This document shows positions 23,330 through 33,383 of a stretch of 64,000 nucleotides of DNA, in pieces; position 1 is the first letter of the stretch, and the number at the start of each line of letters is the position of its first letter. The notes beneath the pieces are model-generated. The model was not told where the DNA came from and made no database searches. It was given only the letters and a program-made list of their open reading frames with translations. A program made the position numbers and the translations under genes. The stretch lies in assembly GCA_039707655.1 (NCBI GenBank), contig CM077676.1, forward strand, positions 450,901,379 to 450,965,378, written 5' to 3'. This DNA is from Elymus sibiricus (taxonomy: Eukaryota; Streptophyta; Magnoliopsida; Poales; Poaceae).

Positions 23330-26300
23330 TGTAACATCCCTATGTAATAGCTACAGTGATCACCCTCTGAAAATGCCAAGTCATCCTGATTAACTATGCT
23401 TGATCATCATTGCATCATATCTCATTTCAAATTCCAATTCTAATTTCAATCCAAATTTAAAGTGAAAATAAAAGTTGTTCCAAATTTGAAATAAAAATGT
23501 TCATTAAATAGAAAATAATCCATTACTAATTATGTTCAGAAAAGCAACATCACTAAAATTGCCTAAGTAACTCCATCAACCTAAAACAGTAACTAACAGC
23601 AGCATTTTAATACCTTTTATTTAAACTAAATTACAAATGAAATCATATTTTACTCAAACCAGTTTTTGGTGGTAGATAATAATGCACGGTATTATATGAA
23701 CTAAGTCACGCAATTTATAAAACTCATTTAGTGGCCTAGCAATTACAAAACAGAAACAAAAAAAAGGAAATAGAAATAGAAAAAGAAAAACGGAAGCGCT
23801 CACTGTACGTTTGGGCTTCGAGTGTACAGTGTAGTGCGGCCCAGCCCAACCGCGCCTTCGTCCTCCTCGGGCAGGTGTCGCCGCGCGCACGCATCCGACG
23901 CCGCCCGCCTCGCTGTCGTTCATCCGGCGGCTCCCCGTCGTGGTTAAGGCAGCCCCGAGCTCCTCGTCCCCTCCCGCGAAACCCTAGCTACCCAGTCGCC
24001 CCCACGCGCCTCTCTCTCTCTCGTTCCCCACCTCACCCGAAACCTCGCCGCCGACCACCGCTCGATCCCGCGGCCACCGTCTCTCGATCGTTGCTCTGCC
24101 GTGCTCCCCGTCCTCGACTACGTCGCCTAAGGCGGCGCATTGGAGCTCTGCGCCACCGCATCGTCCTCCTCGACCTCGTCTTCCCCGCACGGCCGTCTTC
24201 GTCTCCGGCGCCGATTCGCCGCCGTCCGTCCTCCCCACGCATACTTTAGCACAACTACAGGCTCACGGTGAGCAGCCGCGTCTTTCCCCCTCTCTCCCCG
24301 CGCGTTTTCGTCGCCGTAGTGCTCGTATTGGAGTTGCCCGAACCCGCCGCCGCCTAGCTCGTCGCCGACAGGCCTCCGATGACCAAATGGTCACGGGCGT
24401 GTGCCTGTTGAGCTCGTCGTGCCGCGTAGATCTTCCCCCAGCCGATCCATTCGCCCGAAAGCACGCCGCATTGCTCATCCCGTAACTCGCCCGAAACAGC
24501 TCGCCGCCATCGAGGTCATAGCGCTCGATTCCGGCCACCGCAGCCCGCGAGACCACTGTCAATCGACGCGCCGTCGTAGTGCCGTTCGAACGCGCCCGAC
24601 CGCGATCAAAATGATGCCCCGTAGACGATTTCCGACGAGGTCCGAGGCCGCGCCGCCGCGGATTTGGTCGCCGGCGTGATTCCGGCGCCGACGCCGGCGA
24701 CGCTGACCTGGCCTGACATGTGGGGCCCCCTGCATCGCTGACGGGTGGGTCCCGTTGACCTGTTGACCCGGTCAACTCGCCGACGTGGCACCCCCTGTCA
24801 CTGACGTGTGGGTCCCGCTAAATTAAAACGATTTTTATAAATAAATAAAACGTTAATTAAACTGTTAATTAAATTAACTAGCTAATCAATCTCTGACACT
24901 GGGCCCCACTAGTTAATTAGGTTAATTAGATTAAATTAAACCCTGGTTAGTTAGATGAGTCACTGACCAGTGGGACCCACTGGTCAGGTTTGACTCTGGT
25001 CAGCCTCTGTTGACTGCTGACGTCATCCCCACGTCATGATATCGTCACCATTCACTATTCTGGATAATTCGTATTTATTAATTAAATTAATTTCAGAAAA
25101 TATTTAAAACTTTGAAAAATCATATCTTTTAAACCGTAAGTCAGATGAAAATAATTTATATATGTAAAATGATCAGAAAAATATGAAGAATCTAAATATG
25201 TAATCAAAACGCCGGTCCAACACTCCTAGCTAGGTGAACATGGAACTTTTTGACTGTTTTCGATAAATGAATAGTGCTCAATCTTAATAAAATAAATCCA
25301 ACTAAATTCCTAAATTAACTAAAACATTTAGTTAGGAGTAAAACGCATCTGCATATCATTCTAGGCTTGTCATGCATAGTGATTGCATTTTGCCGTGAGA
25401 TTTATTGTTTCTTCCCCCCTCCTTCTCTCTCGATAGAAGCCGAGACCGACGCCGTTGCAGCAGAGTTTGACTACACCCCCGACGAGCAGCCTACTGACGA
25501 CCAGCCCCTCTCTGCAGAGCTTCCAGGCAAGCAATCCCCCCTTGACGCATACCTATATCTCCTATTCTTTCTCCCTCCTGCTTGCACTAGAAATTGCCGC
25601 TGCCCTGCTTTAACCTATTCTGATGCATAGCCTGATTTTGTCGCCTGCTACTGATACATTACCTGTTATCCCATGATGTCTAGTTAGCTATGCTGCTGAT
25701 CCATCTTTGGCCCTTCGCCTTGTCCGTATGCCATGCTAGTTACCGGGCCGTGATCACTCTGGGTGAGGATCACGGAAATGCTTGCATTACTACATTCATT
25801 TACTGTTACGGGGCTGAAGGGCTGGTGGTACCATCCAGTCAGAGATGGACCTGAGTCTCGACAGCTTCCAATGTTAAAGCCGGGCTGGCCCCAAGGGTGC
25901 CCGCGAGTGAATATCATTAAAGACGGGTCGGCTCCAAGAGCACCCGCGAGTCATGTTTTACCAAGTCGGAGCGACAGAAACTCTGTTCGTCTCTGCGAGT
26001 TACTAAATACGCCTAACGGAACTGGGTATTTGATCTGAGTGGGTCGTCATGCCCTATACGCACTACCACCACGTGGGATAATGGTTTAATGGGGCCTCTA
26101 CGTCGTATGTATCAGCCGAAAGCTCTTCAGACGTCACAGCTCAGAGATGCGGGTTGATCGTCGGGGTTGGGCTGGTTACGTCACTAGTGTATTCAGTGTC
26201 GCGCCTGCTCCCCGTCCAGCCACGCAACGTGAAGGAGTGCAAAGGGTGATGGGCCCAAGACCCCTTCGCACTTAGGATTTAGACCGGCGTGTTGACCTCT

Positions 26301-27219
26301 CTGCTGAGCCTAGGTAGGACTGCGTCGTGTCGATCACCCGAGGCCGGGTATTACCCAGCAACTGTGTCCGGCCAGAGGTAATCGAGCGTGTTGGGTAACA
26401 GTAGTGCACCCCTGCAGGGAAGTGATCTATTCGAATAGCCGTGTCCACGGTAACAGGACGCTCAGAGTTGTATCCGGATCTATGACTACAAACTGATGAT
26501 GATGCTTATTAAACTGAAACTACTGCTCTCGGGATCGCTTCCTCGCGGGATAGTCGAGAAAGGATCTCGGGGAGTTGCTGCTATACAACCACTATTGTAT
26601 GTTACTATATTCTACTCTCTTCTGATGCTGCAAGATTGCTTGAAGATGCTAGTCTTCGATAGGCTAGGCTTCTTCCCCTCTATTCTGGCATTCTGCAGTT
26701 CAGTCCAAAGATATAGCCCCATTCCTTTGATACCAGTGCATAATTAGTATAGTTCTGATGTCAGTCTTGCGAGTACTTTGGATGAGTACTCACGGTTGCT
26801 TTGCTATTCTTTTTCCCCCATATCCATTTGATGATACATCAGACGACGGAGCCCAGGAGCCAGATGCCACCACAGGAGCTTACTACCAGGAGGGTCCCGA
26901 CGGTACTTACTACTGGATCGAGCCAGCCGACCAGGAGTAGTTAGGAGGCCCTAGGCATGAGGCCTTCACCTTTCGATCTGTATCGCTGTTTGTGCTAGCC
27001 TTCTTAAGGCATCCTTGACTAACTATATCTGTACTCAGATATCGTTTGTGTGTATGACTTATGTATTCGGGTCCTCGCGACCCCCTGGCTTGTAATATGA
27101 TGACTTATGCTTTTTATTTGAGTTTAGAGTTGTGTTGTGATATCTTCTCGTGAGTCCCTGTGCTTGATCGTGCACGTTTGCGTGTATGATTAGTGCACGA
27201 TTAAGTCGGGGGCGTCACA
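23330..27219 (+). mobile_element. 3.9-kb solo LTR (probably gypsy), nested in the MULE
   Basis: It starts TGTAACATCCCTATG at 23330 and ends AGTCGGGGGCGTCACA at 27219 (3890 bp), with a perfect GGTAG duplication (23325-23329 and 27220-27224). It is the same family as the LTR at 59094-62982 (3889 bp), which is followed by a primer-binding site and so confirms LTR identity. It contains a GC-rich promoter-like segment (23870-24270) with a donor-like G|GTGAGC near 24269, an AT-rich intron-like segment, and two small exon-like coding segments at 25436-25528 and 26843-26940. Confidence 0.93.
25436..26940 (+). CDS. Small spliced reading frame inside the 3.9-kb LTR, copy 1
   Basis: First segment (25436-25528): follows a pyrimidine tract and TAG acceptor and encodes DAVAAEFDYTPDEQPTDDQP then LSAELP. 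It ends at CCAG|GCAAGC, a GC-type donor. Second segment (26843-26940): follows a CATCAG acceptor and encodes DGAQEPDATTGAYYQEGPD then GTYYWIEPADQE and TAG. The two join in phase. The product would be very acidic and Tyr-rich. No known domain is recognised. The copy at 61199-62706 differs in the first segment by eight bases, six of them synonymous. Splicing, a true start codon and expression are inferences; an upstream exon probably ends near 24269. Confidence 0.4.
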
Positions 27220-27224
27220 GGTAG

Positions 27225-27409
27225 GCTCGCCGGGAAGGGGGCAGCGCGCCCTGGCGCCTTGCGAGGTGGAGACGGTCGGTGCGTGCCTGCATCCGGCGGG
27301 TTAGGGCGGCGCCGCAGGGTTAGGTCCGGCGGCCGGAGCCGGCGCCGGAGGAAGGTCACTCGCGCAGGGAAGATGAGAGATGGGCCGGGATGGATCACGA
27401 GCGCAGGGG
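27225..27409. other. GC-rich cargo of the MULE, right part
   Basis: This continues the MULE interior after the nested LTR. Gly/Arg-rich frames only, no recognisable domain; it starts GCTCGCCGGG, resembling GGTAGGCTCGCC at 23295, a local duplication. Confidence 0.4.
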
Positions 27410-27771
27410 GGAGTGATGGGTGGGGGTCTAATTGCTTTTTTATTTTAGATCCAGGGGTGTGTTTGACATTTGTTTGCCAAGTCAGCTCCTTACAACCCGG
27501 TCCTACCTGTCAGTAAGTGATTAAATGGACTAAATCATCCTATCAGTGCTTCTTGCAACACGTTTACTGCTAACGCGGTGTTTTTTGCAACGGATTAACG
27601 AGTTGGTGGTTTTCTGCAAACCTAGCCACAAATGTGGTAGTTTTTTGCAATTAACTCTCCCCTAATGCATATCTTCCCGTCAACTGTACTCCGTAGAAAG
27701 ATTCAACTATATGCGGCGACCGGCGAGCGAGAGGGTGCTGCCGCGAGAGCGAGACAAGACCTTGGGTCCAT

Positions 27772-27782
27772 GGCTATATATA
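27772..27782 (+). promoter_or_regulatory. TATA box of the BLE2-like gene remnant
   Basis: GCTATATATAG lies about 170 bp upstream of the ATG at 27948 and about 115 bp downstream of the MULE end at 27657. The MULE therefore sits immediately upstream of this core promoter. Confidence 0.55.
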
Positions 27783-28129
27783 GTTAGAGTAGCTAGTGCT
27801 GGTCAGTGGTCACCGCTTTTGTAAGGGAGAGAAAGGAGCAGTAGAGATACATCACAAGGCCTTTGACGAAGGCCTGAGTTAAAACCGTTTGGCTCGGAGA
27901 CCGGCGAGGAGAAGAGGGCCGTCGGCGTTGCAGCCTTGCCGGAGAAGATGAGAGCCGAGAAATGGCTCAACGCCTTTGTCCGCTTCATTGAGTTGCTAGA
28001 GAGAGCGGGTAACGCCCTCGGCACCGTGTCGTTCATCTGGGCGACGGTGGTCGTGCTCGGCGGCTTGTCCGGGAACCTGCGTCACGACATCTGGGCGGGC
28101 ACCGCCATAGTCTTCCTCGAGGGTTTCAG

Positions 28130-29495
28130 GTACCTTCAATTTCCTGGTAATCTTGTAATTTGTCGTATAGTATCATTTGGTCCTCACTCAAAACAAAAAT
28201 CTATTAACAAGCCATAAAGTTCATCAGCCTAGACCGACCCTTATTTATAGCGTTAGAGGTTTAGAAGCCAAAATTCGACGTGATTAAACTGAGATGAGGT
28301 TTAGAAACCAAAATTCAACGTAAATATACTGAATAGGAAACGTGCATTTAGAAGGCACACCGGCCGGATTGCATTGCCCAACAAATCAATGTGTTTTTCT
28401 CCGGCAATGTTCTTCGTCGGAGCTCTCCATTTGCTGGTGCGTGTGTCCGATTGTTTGGCTTCGATCGATCGTCATGGGTTCTAGCATCAGTTGTGATGAG
28501 GGCACTGGTTGTGTTTGTCTATATTAATGTCGTGGTCACAGTTCACCCGTGTTCAGAGAACAGGGTGTCACCCTGTTGGCTAGGCCCACAAGGAGCGAGC
28601 TAGCCCATCTGCGTTTGAGACCGGAGCGACGCATGGTGCTTAGAGACTTCTTCTATAGAAATATATCTCCAAGTGCTAGTCCTGAATGGTCTCGCTTTTG
28701 GAGTCACTAGTTCATGGAAGAGCGGCCGCCTAGAACATGCAAAAGCAAACATAGAAATACTTAATCTACACACATTGCAATGATCCAATATATATATATT
28801 TCTCTCTTAATTTTACATGTATACATAAACATGGATTAATATCACAATTTTTTTTTAAAAGATAAGAACACGCTACACGCACAAATGTGCAGGTCACCCT
28901 GCCAGTTTCCTACATGATTATTTCCCTTTCCTCGTGTGCCCAAAAATTATTGCACTCGATTTGGATTGGGGGTGAACGAGCAGTATTCAGGGAATCCCGT
29001 TAACTCTTGGTGTTTTCTTGCTACTTGCTATGAACTCTTGTCCTTGGTAGATCTTTATATGGGGCATGGTGTGTTTTTCTTCACCATTCTATTCAATTTT
29101 CTTCAACACATCAGGTCTAGCTAGATGAGTTTTTCGTTGTTACCTGCACCATGCACACAGTCTCATTCGGTTCGAAGCCTTAGTTTACTTCTGTATTCAG
29201 ATTCTCATGTTTTATATATGGTTTACTACTCATCTTTGACATGTATAGTGGGTATATAGGGCGTTCAGCCGGCAAAGCAGATAGGATGACCAATTGTTAT
29301 TCAAGACTGCAGGAGGCATCAGGCTAAAAAGGATGGAGCGTTGTTATCCATATGCAGTATCAACAGATCTTTGTATTATATGAATGCATCGATAATGACT
29401 GTATGCATTTGGATGTTCCCGGATCGATATATCCTTCGTCACGAAGCCATGTTTTGGTTATTGTATATGATGGCATTGTTTTACTGGTGTTACTA
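28130..29495. other. Intron or decayed part of the BLE2-like gene
   Basis: The stretch follows the exon 1 donor. No convincing coding segment was found. A short piece near 29310-29370 (RLKRMERCYPYAVST) may be a decayed exon after a CTGCAG acceptor. Confidence 0.35.
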
Positions 29496-29500
29496 GTGAT

Positions 29501-30058
29501 TGATGGGGTCACCTACTAAGGGTAGGGTCAAGGACCTGACATCCTGGACCCACCTAGGGGCCCATACCATCAACGAAAAGTTCCTGGACCATAGGTGCAT
29601 TCAGGTGCCCACCTTTGAACACTCACTCGGACACTATCCATCCACTCGGATGGAGGCAGCTCACTCGGGCGCGTCACCGTCACTCGGCCACAGAAGGCGA
29701 AGGGGTCGCGCGGAATCTGGAGCGTCCGAGGAGCACGACACCAGGCTTCAGGTGTAGTTATCGCGTTAGTTACCTGTAACGCCTGTAATCAACTCCCTCC
29801 TTCATCTCCCTTGTAACGTAGCCATAATGAGGGGCGGCGCACTCTATATAAGCCGCCCCCTAGCGTTGAGACAAGGGTTCGCAACCTTCATGTAATCAAG
29901 ACACAAGAGAATCATAACCTCTGGGCTCGAGACGTAGGGCTTTTACCTCTCCGAGAGGGGCCTGAACTCGTAAAATTCGAGTGTCACACCTGTGCCGTAG
30001 CTAGGTTCAGCCCTCTTTCGTACCCCTAGTACTCATTGTCAGGTTCGTTGCCTCGACA
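29501..30058 (+). mobile_element. 558-bp solo LTR
   Basis: It starts TGATGGGGTCACC at 29501 and ends GCCTCGACA at 30058, with a perfect GTGAT duplication (29496-29500 and 30059-30063). A TATA box TATATAAG is at 29845-29852, followed by GCCGCCCCC and a CGAGACGTAGGG-type leader as in short gypsy-type LTRs. It interrupts an intron or decayed segment of the BLE2-like gene. Confidence 0.9.
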
Positions 30059-30698
30059 GTGATAATATGCAAAATGGGGTTTACACATTTATTGGATACA
30101 CATGCAGGAAGGAAAGCCACATACTGTTGTGACTCTGTCCCCCCACATCTTTCCTAATAGCTAGGCTTTCACTCAATTATTCCTCTATGGTTCAACATGT
30201 ACATTTTAGCAAGGTTTGGGTTGCCAGGAGATAATTGTCCATTTCACAAAATGGTCAAAGTAGCAACACGCCTATTGCGTGGCATATTGCTTGTTGCAGT
30301 AGTTTGGGGACTGCCACATGAGTATTTCACTATGAGCTTGTTGGGGCTGTTTGGTCCATTGGTGGCAAGAAACCTACAAATTCTGATGGCTCTTGCTAGA
30401 ATCATACTCTCATGGGAGTGACTTTTCATGGACCCAACTGATGTTCATAACAGCGGAAACTTCAACATGAAGATAGGGGTGAAACTCTTGTACATAATGG
30501 AGATGTTCCAAGGGATACTATTTTTGTGGCGTGCATATTGGAGTCATTATCCTTCTTGTTTCGGAGATCACTAGCCCTTTGTTGTGGACTTGTAGATAAG
30601 TCTGGGATGGAGTCCATCGATCTCTACTATGAACAAGCCTATGCCACCTTCTTGCACGAAAGTTTGTTGGACATTACAAAGAAGATGGGCCTTGTCAC

Positions 30699-32332
30699 TG
30701 ATGTCTACTACGCAACTTATACTCTTGTAGACGTTGTTGGGCCTCCAAGTGCAGAGTCTTGTAGGACAGTAGCAAATTTTCCTCAAGTGGATGACCTAAG
30801 GTTTATCAATCCGTGGGAGGCATATGATGAAGATGGTCTCTCTCAAACAACCCTGCAATCAAAATCTCTTGTGTCCCCAACGCACCCAATACAATGGTAA
30901 ATTGTATAGGTGCACTAGTTCGGCGAAGAGATGGTGATACAAGTGTAGTATGGATAGTAGATATAGGTTTTTGTAATCTGAAAAAAAATAAAACAGCAAG
31001 GTAGCAAGTAACAAAAGTGAGTATAAATGGTATTGCAATGCTTAGAAACAAAGCCTAGGGTTCATACTTTCACTAGTGCAATCTCTCAACAGTGCTAACA
31101 TAATTGGATCATATAATAATCCCTCAACGTGCGACAAAGAATCACTCCAAAGTTCCTATTAGCGGAGAACATAAGAAGAAATTGTTGTAGGGTACGAAAT
31201 CACCTCAAAGTTATCATTTCCGATTAATCTATTGAGCCATCCCTATAAGTGTCACAAACAGCCCTAAAGTTCGTACTAAAATAACACCATATGATACGCA
31301 TCAACCAACTCTAATGTCACCTAGATACTCCAATGTCACCACAAGTATCCGTGAGTTGATTATTCGATATGCATCAAAACAACTTCAGATTCACAATATT
31401 CAATCCACACAAAGAACTTCAAAGAGTACCCCAAAGTTTCTACCGGAGAAAAGAAGATGAAAACGTGCAACCAACCCCTATGCCTAGATTACCCCAAGGT
31501 CACGGGAATCCGCGAGTTGATCACCAAAACATACATCAAGTGAATCAATAGAATACCTCATTGTCACCACGGGTATCCACATGCAAGACATACATCAAGT
31601 GTTCTCAAATCTGAAATATTCAATCCGACAATAACGAAACCTCAAAGGCAAAGACTCAATTTGTCACAAGAAGATAGAGAGGAAAGAAACACCATATGAT
31701 CCAACTATATTAACAAAGCTCGCGGTACATCAAGATCGTGCCAAATCGAGAACACGAGAGAAAGAGAGATCAAACACATAGCGACTGGTACATACCCTCA
31801 GCCCCAGGGGTGAACTACTCCCTCCTCGTTATGGAGACCGCCGGGATGATGAAGATGGCCTCCGATGATGATTCCCCCTCTGGCAGGGTGCCGGAACAGG
31901 GCTCCAGATGATATTTCTTCGGTACAGAGGCATGCGGCAGCGACGTCGAAGTTCTAGATTTATTTCTGGGGGTTTCTCTATTTATAGAATTTTTCAGCGT
32001 TGGAATCACGCAAAAAGGAGCTACGAGGGCCCCACAAGGCAACAGCACACACCCCCCCCCAGGGCGCGCCGTGTTGCCTTGTGAGCTCCTCGTGAGGCTC
32101 CTGGTCCTTCCACGAAGCTTCGGGGGTCTCTTTTGGTCCCAAAAAATTCGTCAAAAAGTTTCGTCCAATTCCGAGAACTTTTATTTCTGCACAAAAAATA
32201 ACACCACGGTAGTTCTGCTGAAAACAGCGTCAGTCCGGGTTAGTTCTAATCAAATCATACCAAAACCATATAAAATTGTTATAAATATGGCATGAATACT
32301 TCATAACTTATAGATACGTTGGAGACGTATCA
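30699..32332 (-). mobile_element. 1.6-kb solo LTR inside a coding exon
   Basis: It starts TGATGTCTACTACG at 30699 and ends TTGGAGACGTATCA at 32332 (1634 bp), with a perfect GTCAC duplication (30694-30698 and 32333-32337). The minus strand starts TGATACGTCTCCAACG, so the LTR lies in minus orientation; its first half resembles the LTR at 9351. It splits a coding exon of the BLE2-like gene. The frame is restored on paper when it is removed. Confidence 0.92.
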
Positions 32333-32815
32333 GTCACCTTTGTTGTGGTGTTCCTGAACCCTGATGCCACACGGGAGAAGAAAGGAGTTGCCGTTCGGAT
32401 CCTTGACTCCTTTGTGAAAAATCACAAGACCTCCAACTCCAACGCCACAGAGCTTGTCACTCTAATCACCACTTCCACCAAGGCAGTGGACACCTTGATC
32501 AATATGCTTGGTTGGACAGTCACAGAAGATGCATATATTAGGCTATTCACCGCAAAGGTCACTGCACATCTTGCTCCACACCTACTAATTGTTGGGATTC
32601 CTGGAACCATGCATAAGGTATCTTCACTTCTTGATTCCCAAGATCAACTAATTACACCAGAAATTTCAGCCCAGATTGTGGGTGGAAATGGAGGCACTGC
32701 AGATGATCAGCAAATAAGCAATGGTTCACATTTCCTCGGCCACCTACATATAGATGTGTATTTTCTTGACTTGAACCCAACAAACAATCAGAAGTATAGC
32801 TATGCACATATCCCC

Positions 32816-32919
32816 GGGGGGGGGGGGGGGGGGGCATTGGCCCCCAGCCTTGGATTAAGTTGTGAAAGATTTTTATTAGGCGAGCTTAGTTTAGATTCTT
32901 TTAGCAAGCTCCGCCACTG
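32816..32919. repeat. Poly-G run and hAT-like terminus within the gene remnant
   Basis: Nineteen consecutive G (32816-32834) are followed by about 85 bp of noncoding sequence ending GCTCCGCCACTG at 32919. That is the complement of a hAT-like end, CAGTGGCGGAGC. The coding match stops just before and resumes at about 32944, so this is an insertion. Its left end is not a clear inverted repeat. Confidence 0.45.
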
Positions 32920-33383
32920 CATATAATAGTTAGTTTACACCCAAATCCTTCGTGAAACCATTTGCAAAATTTCCTGGCTCCGCTCCTTGTGCCAGGTCGC
33001 TCTCGGATTCTCGAGATGGCCTGGCTTCACAAATCTGCAATATCATGTTTGAAAACATTGCTCTTGTTCTGGACTCATTTCCAGATGATGAGGCATTTGT
33101 TGACAAACTGGTAGGTGAACTCAACGCCCGCAAGAAATTTAGTCCTCACGAAATTCCAGAAATAAGAAGGTTGTTGGTTCAACTCACAGTATCCATCGTG
33201 AAATATTGCCCTCGCTACGCACTCATCTTCAGGGAACACAAGATGATGGAAGCACTGTCAAAGGTGGAACAGTGCATGGGGTTGGTCTCAGAGGAGCAGG
33301 GAGCTCTGCCTGCCATGGTGGCCAGAGCAAAGGGGCTGATCGGTGCCAATACGATGTCAGTTCGACATGGCCACCAGGAATAA

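Larger units (their letters stand above)
22585..27657. mobile_element. Mutator-like element (long-TIR MULE), split by a solo LTR
   Basis: Left end GAGTTAATTGCAGAAAACTA at 22585; right end is its complement finishing GCAATTAACTC at 27657. The inverted repeats are about 240 bp (22585-22825 and about 27410-27657), similar throughout with scattered changes. Flanks TCCCCTAAC (22576-22584) and TCCCCTAAT (27658-27666) form a 9-bp target duplication with one mismatch. After removing the nested LTR (23330-27219), the MULE is about 1.2 kb and has no transposase. It holds GC-rich DNA, as in Pack-MULEs that carry host gene pieces. Confidence 0.87.
27948..33383 (+). pseudogene. BLE2-like membrane/helical-repeat gene, broken by two solo LTRs
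   Basis: Exon 1 (27948-28129) begins MRAEKWLNAFVRFIELLER, has a hydrophobic stretch (FIWATVVVLGGLSG) and ends in a clean donor (TTCAG|GTACC). Later coding pieces are a membrane-like segment near 30240-30420 (LLRGILLVAVVWGLPHEYF), an exon running from about 30470, and a C-terminal part at 32944-33383 ending ALPAMVARAKGLIG then a stop. The exon from 30470 is cut by the LTR at 30699-32332. With the LTR and one target repeat removed, the frame continues exactly (KKMGLV to FLNPDATREKKG). From memory this matches a grass family annotated as BLE2-like, with N-terminal membrane segments and a C-terminal armadillo-like part with VRILDSF, LITTSTKAVDTLINMLGWT and similar blocks. Function is unclear. Several frame changes, a missing middle and two insertions make it a pseudogene. 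Confidence 0.7.

Noticed and set aside
23875..24249. 124-codon plus-strand frame in the solo LTR
   Set aside because: Arg/Pro-rich, not conserved as a frame in the second LTR copy; more likely promoter or leader.
22576..27666. Reading the paired repeats at 22.6 and 27.5 kb as LTRs
   Set aside because: They are inverted, not direct, and have a 9-bp duplication, which fits a MULE.
27936..27947. Earlier start for the BLE2-like exon 1
   Set aside because: The codon at 27936 is TTG; the first ATG of the frame is at 27948.
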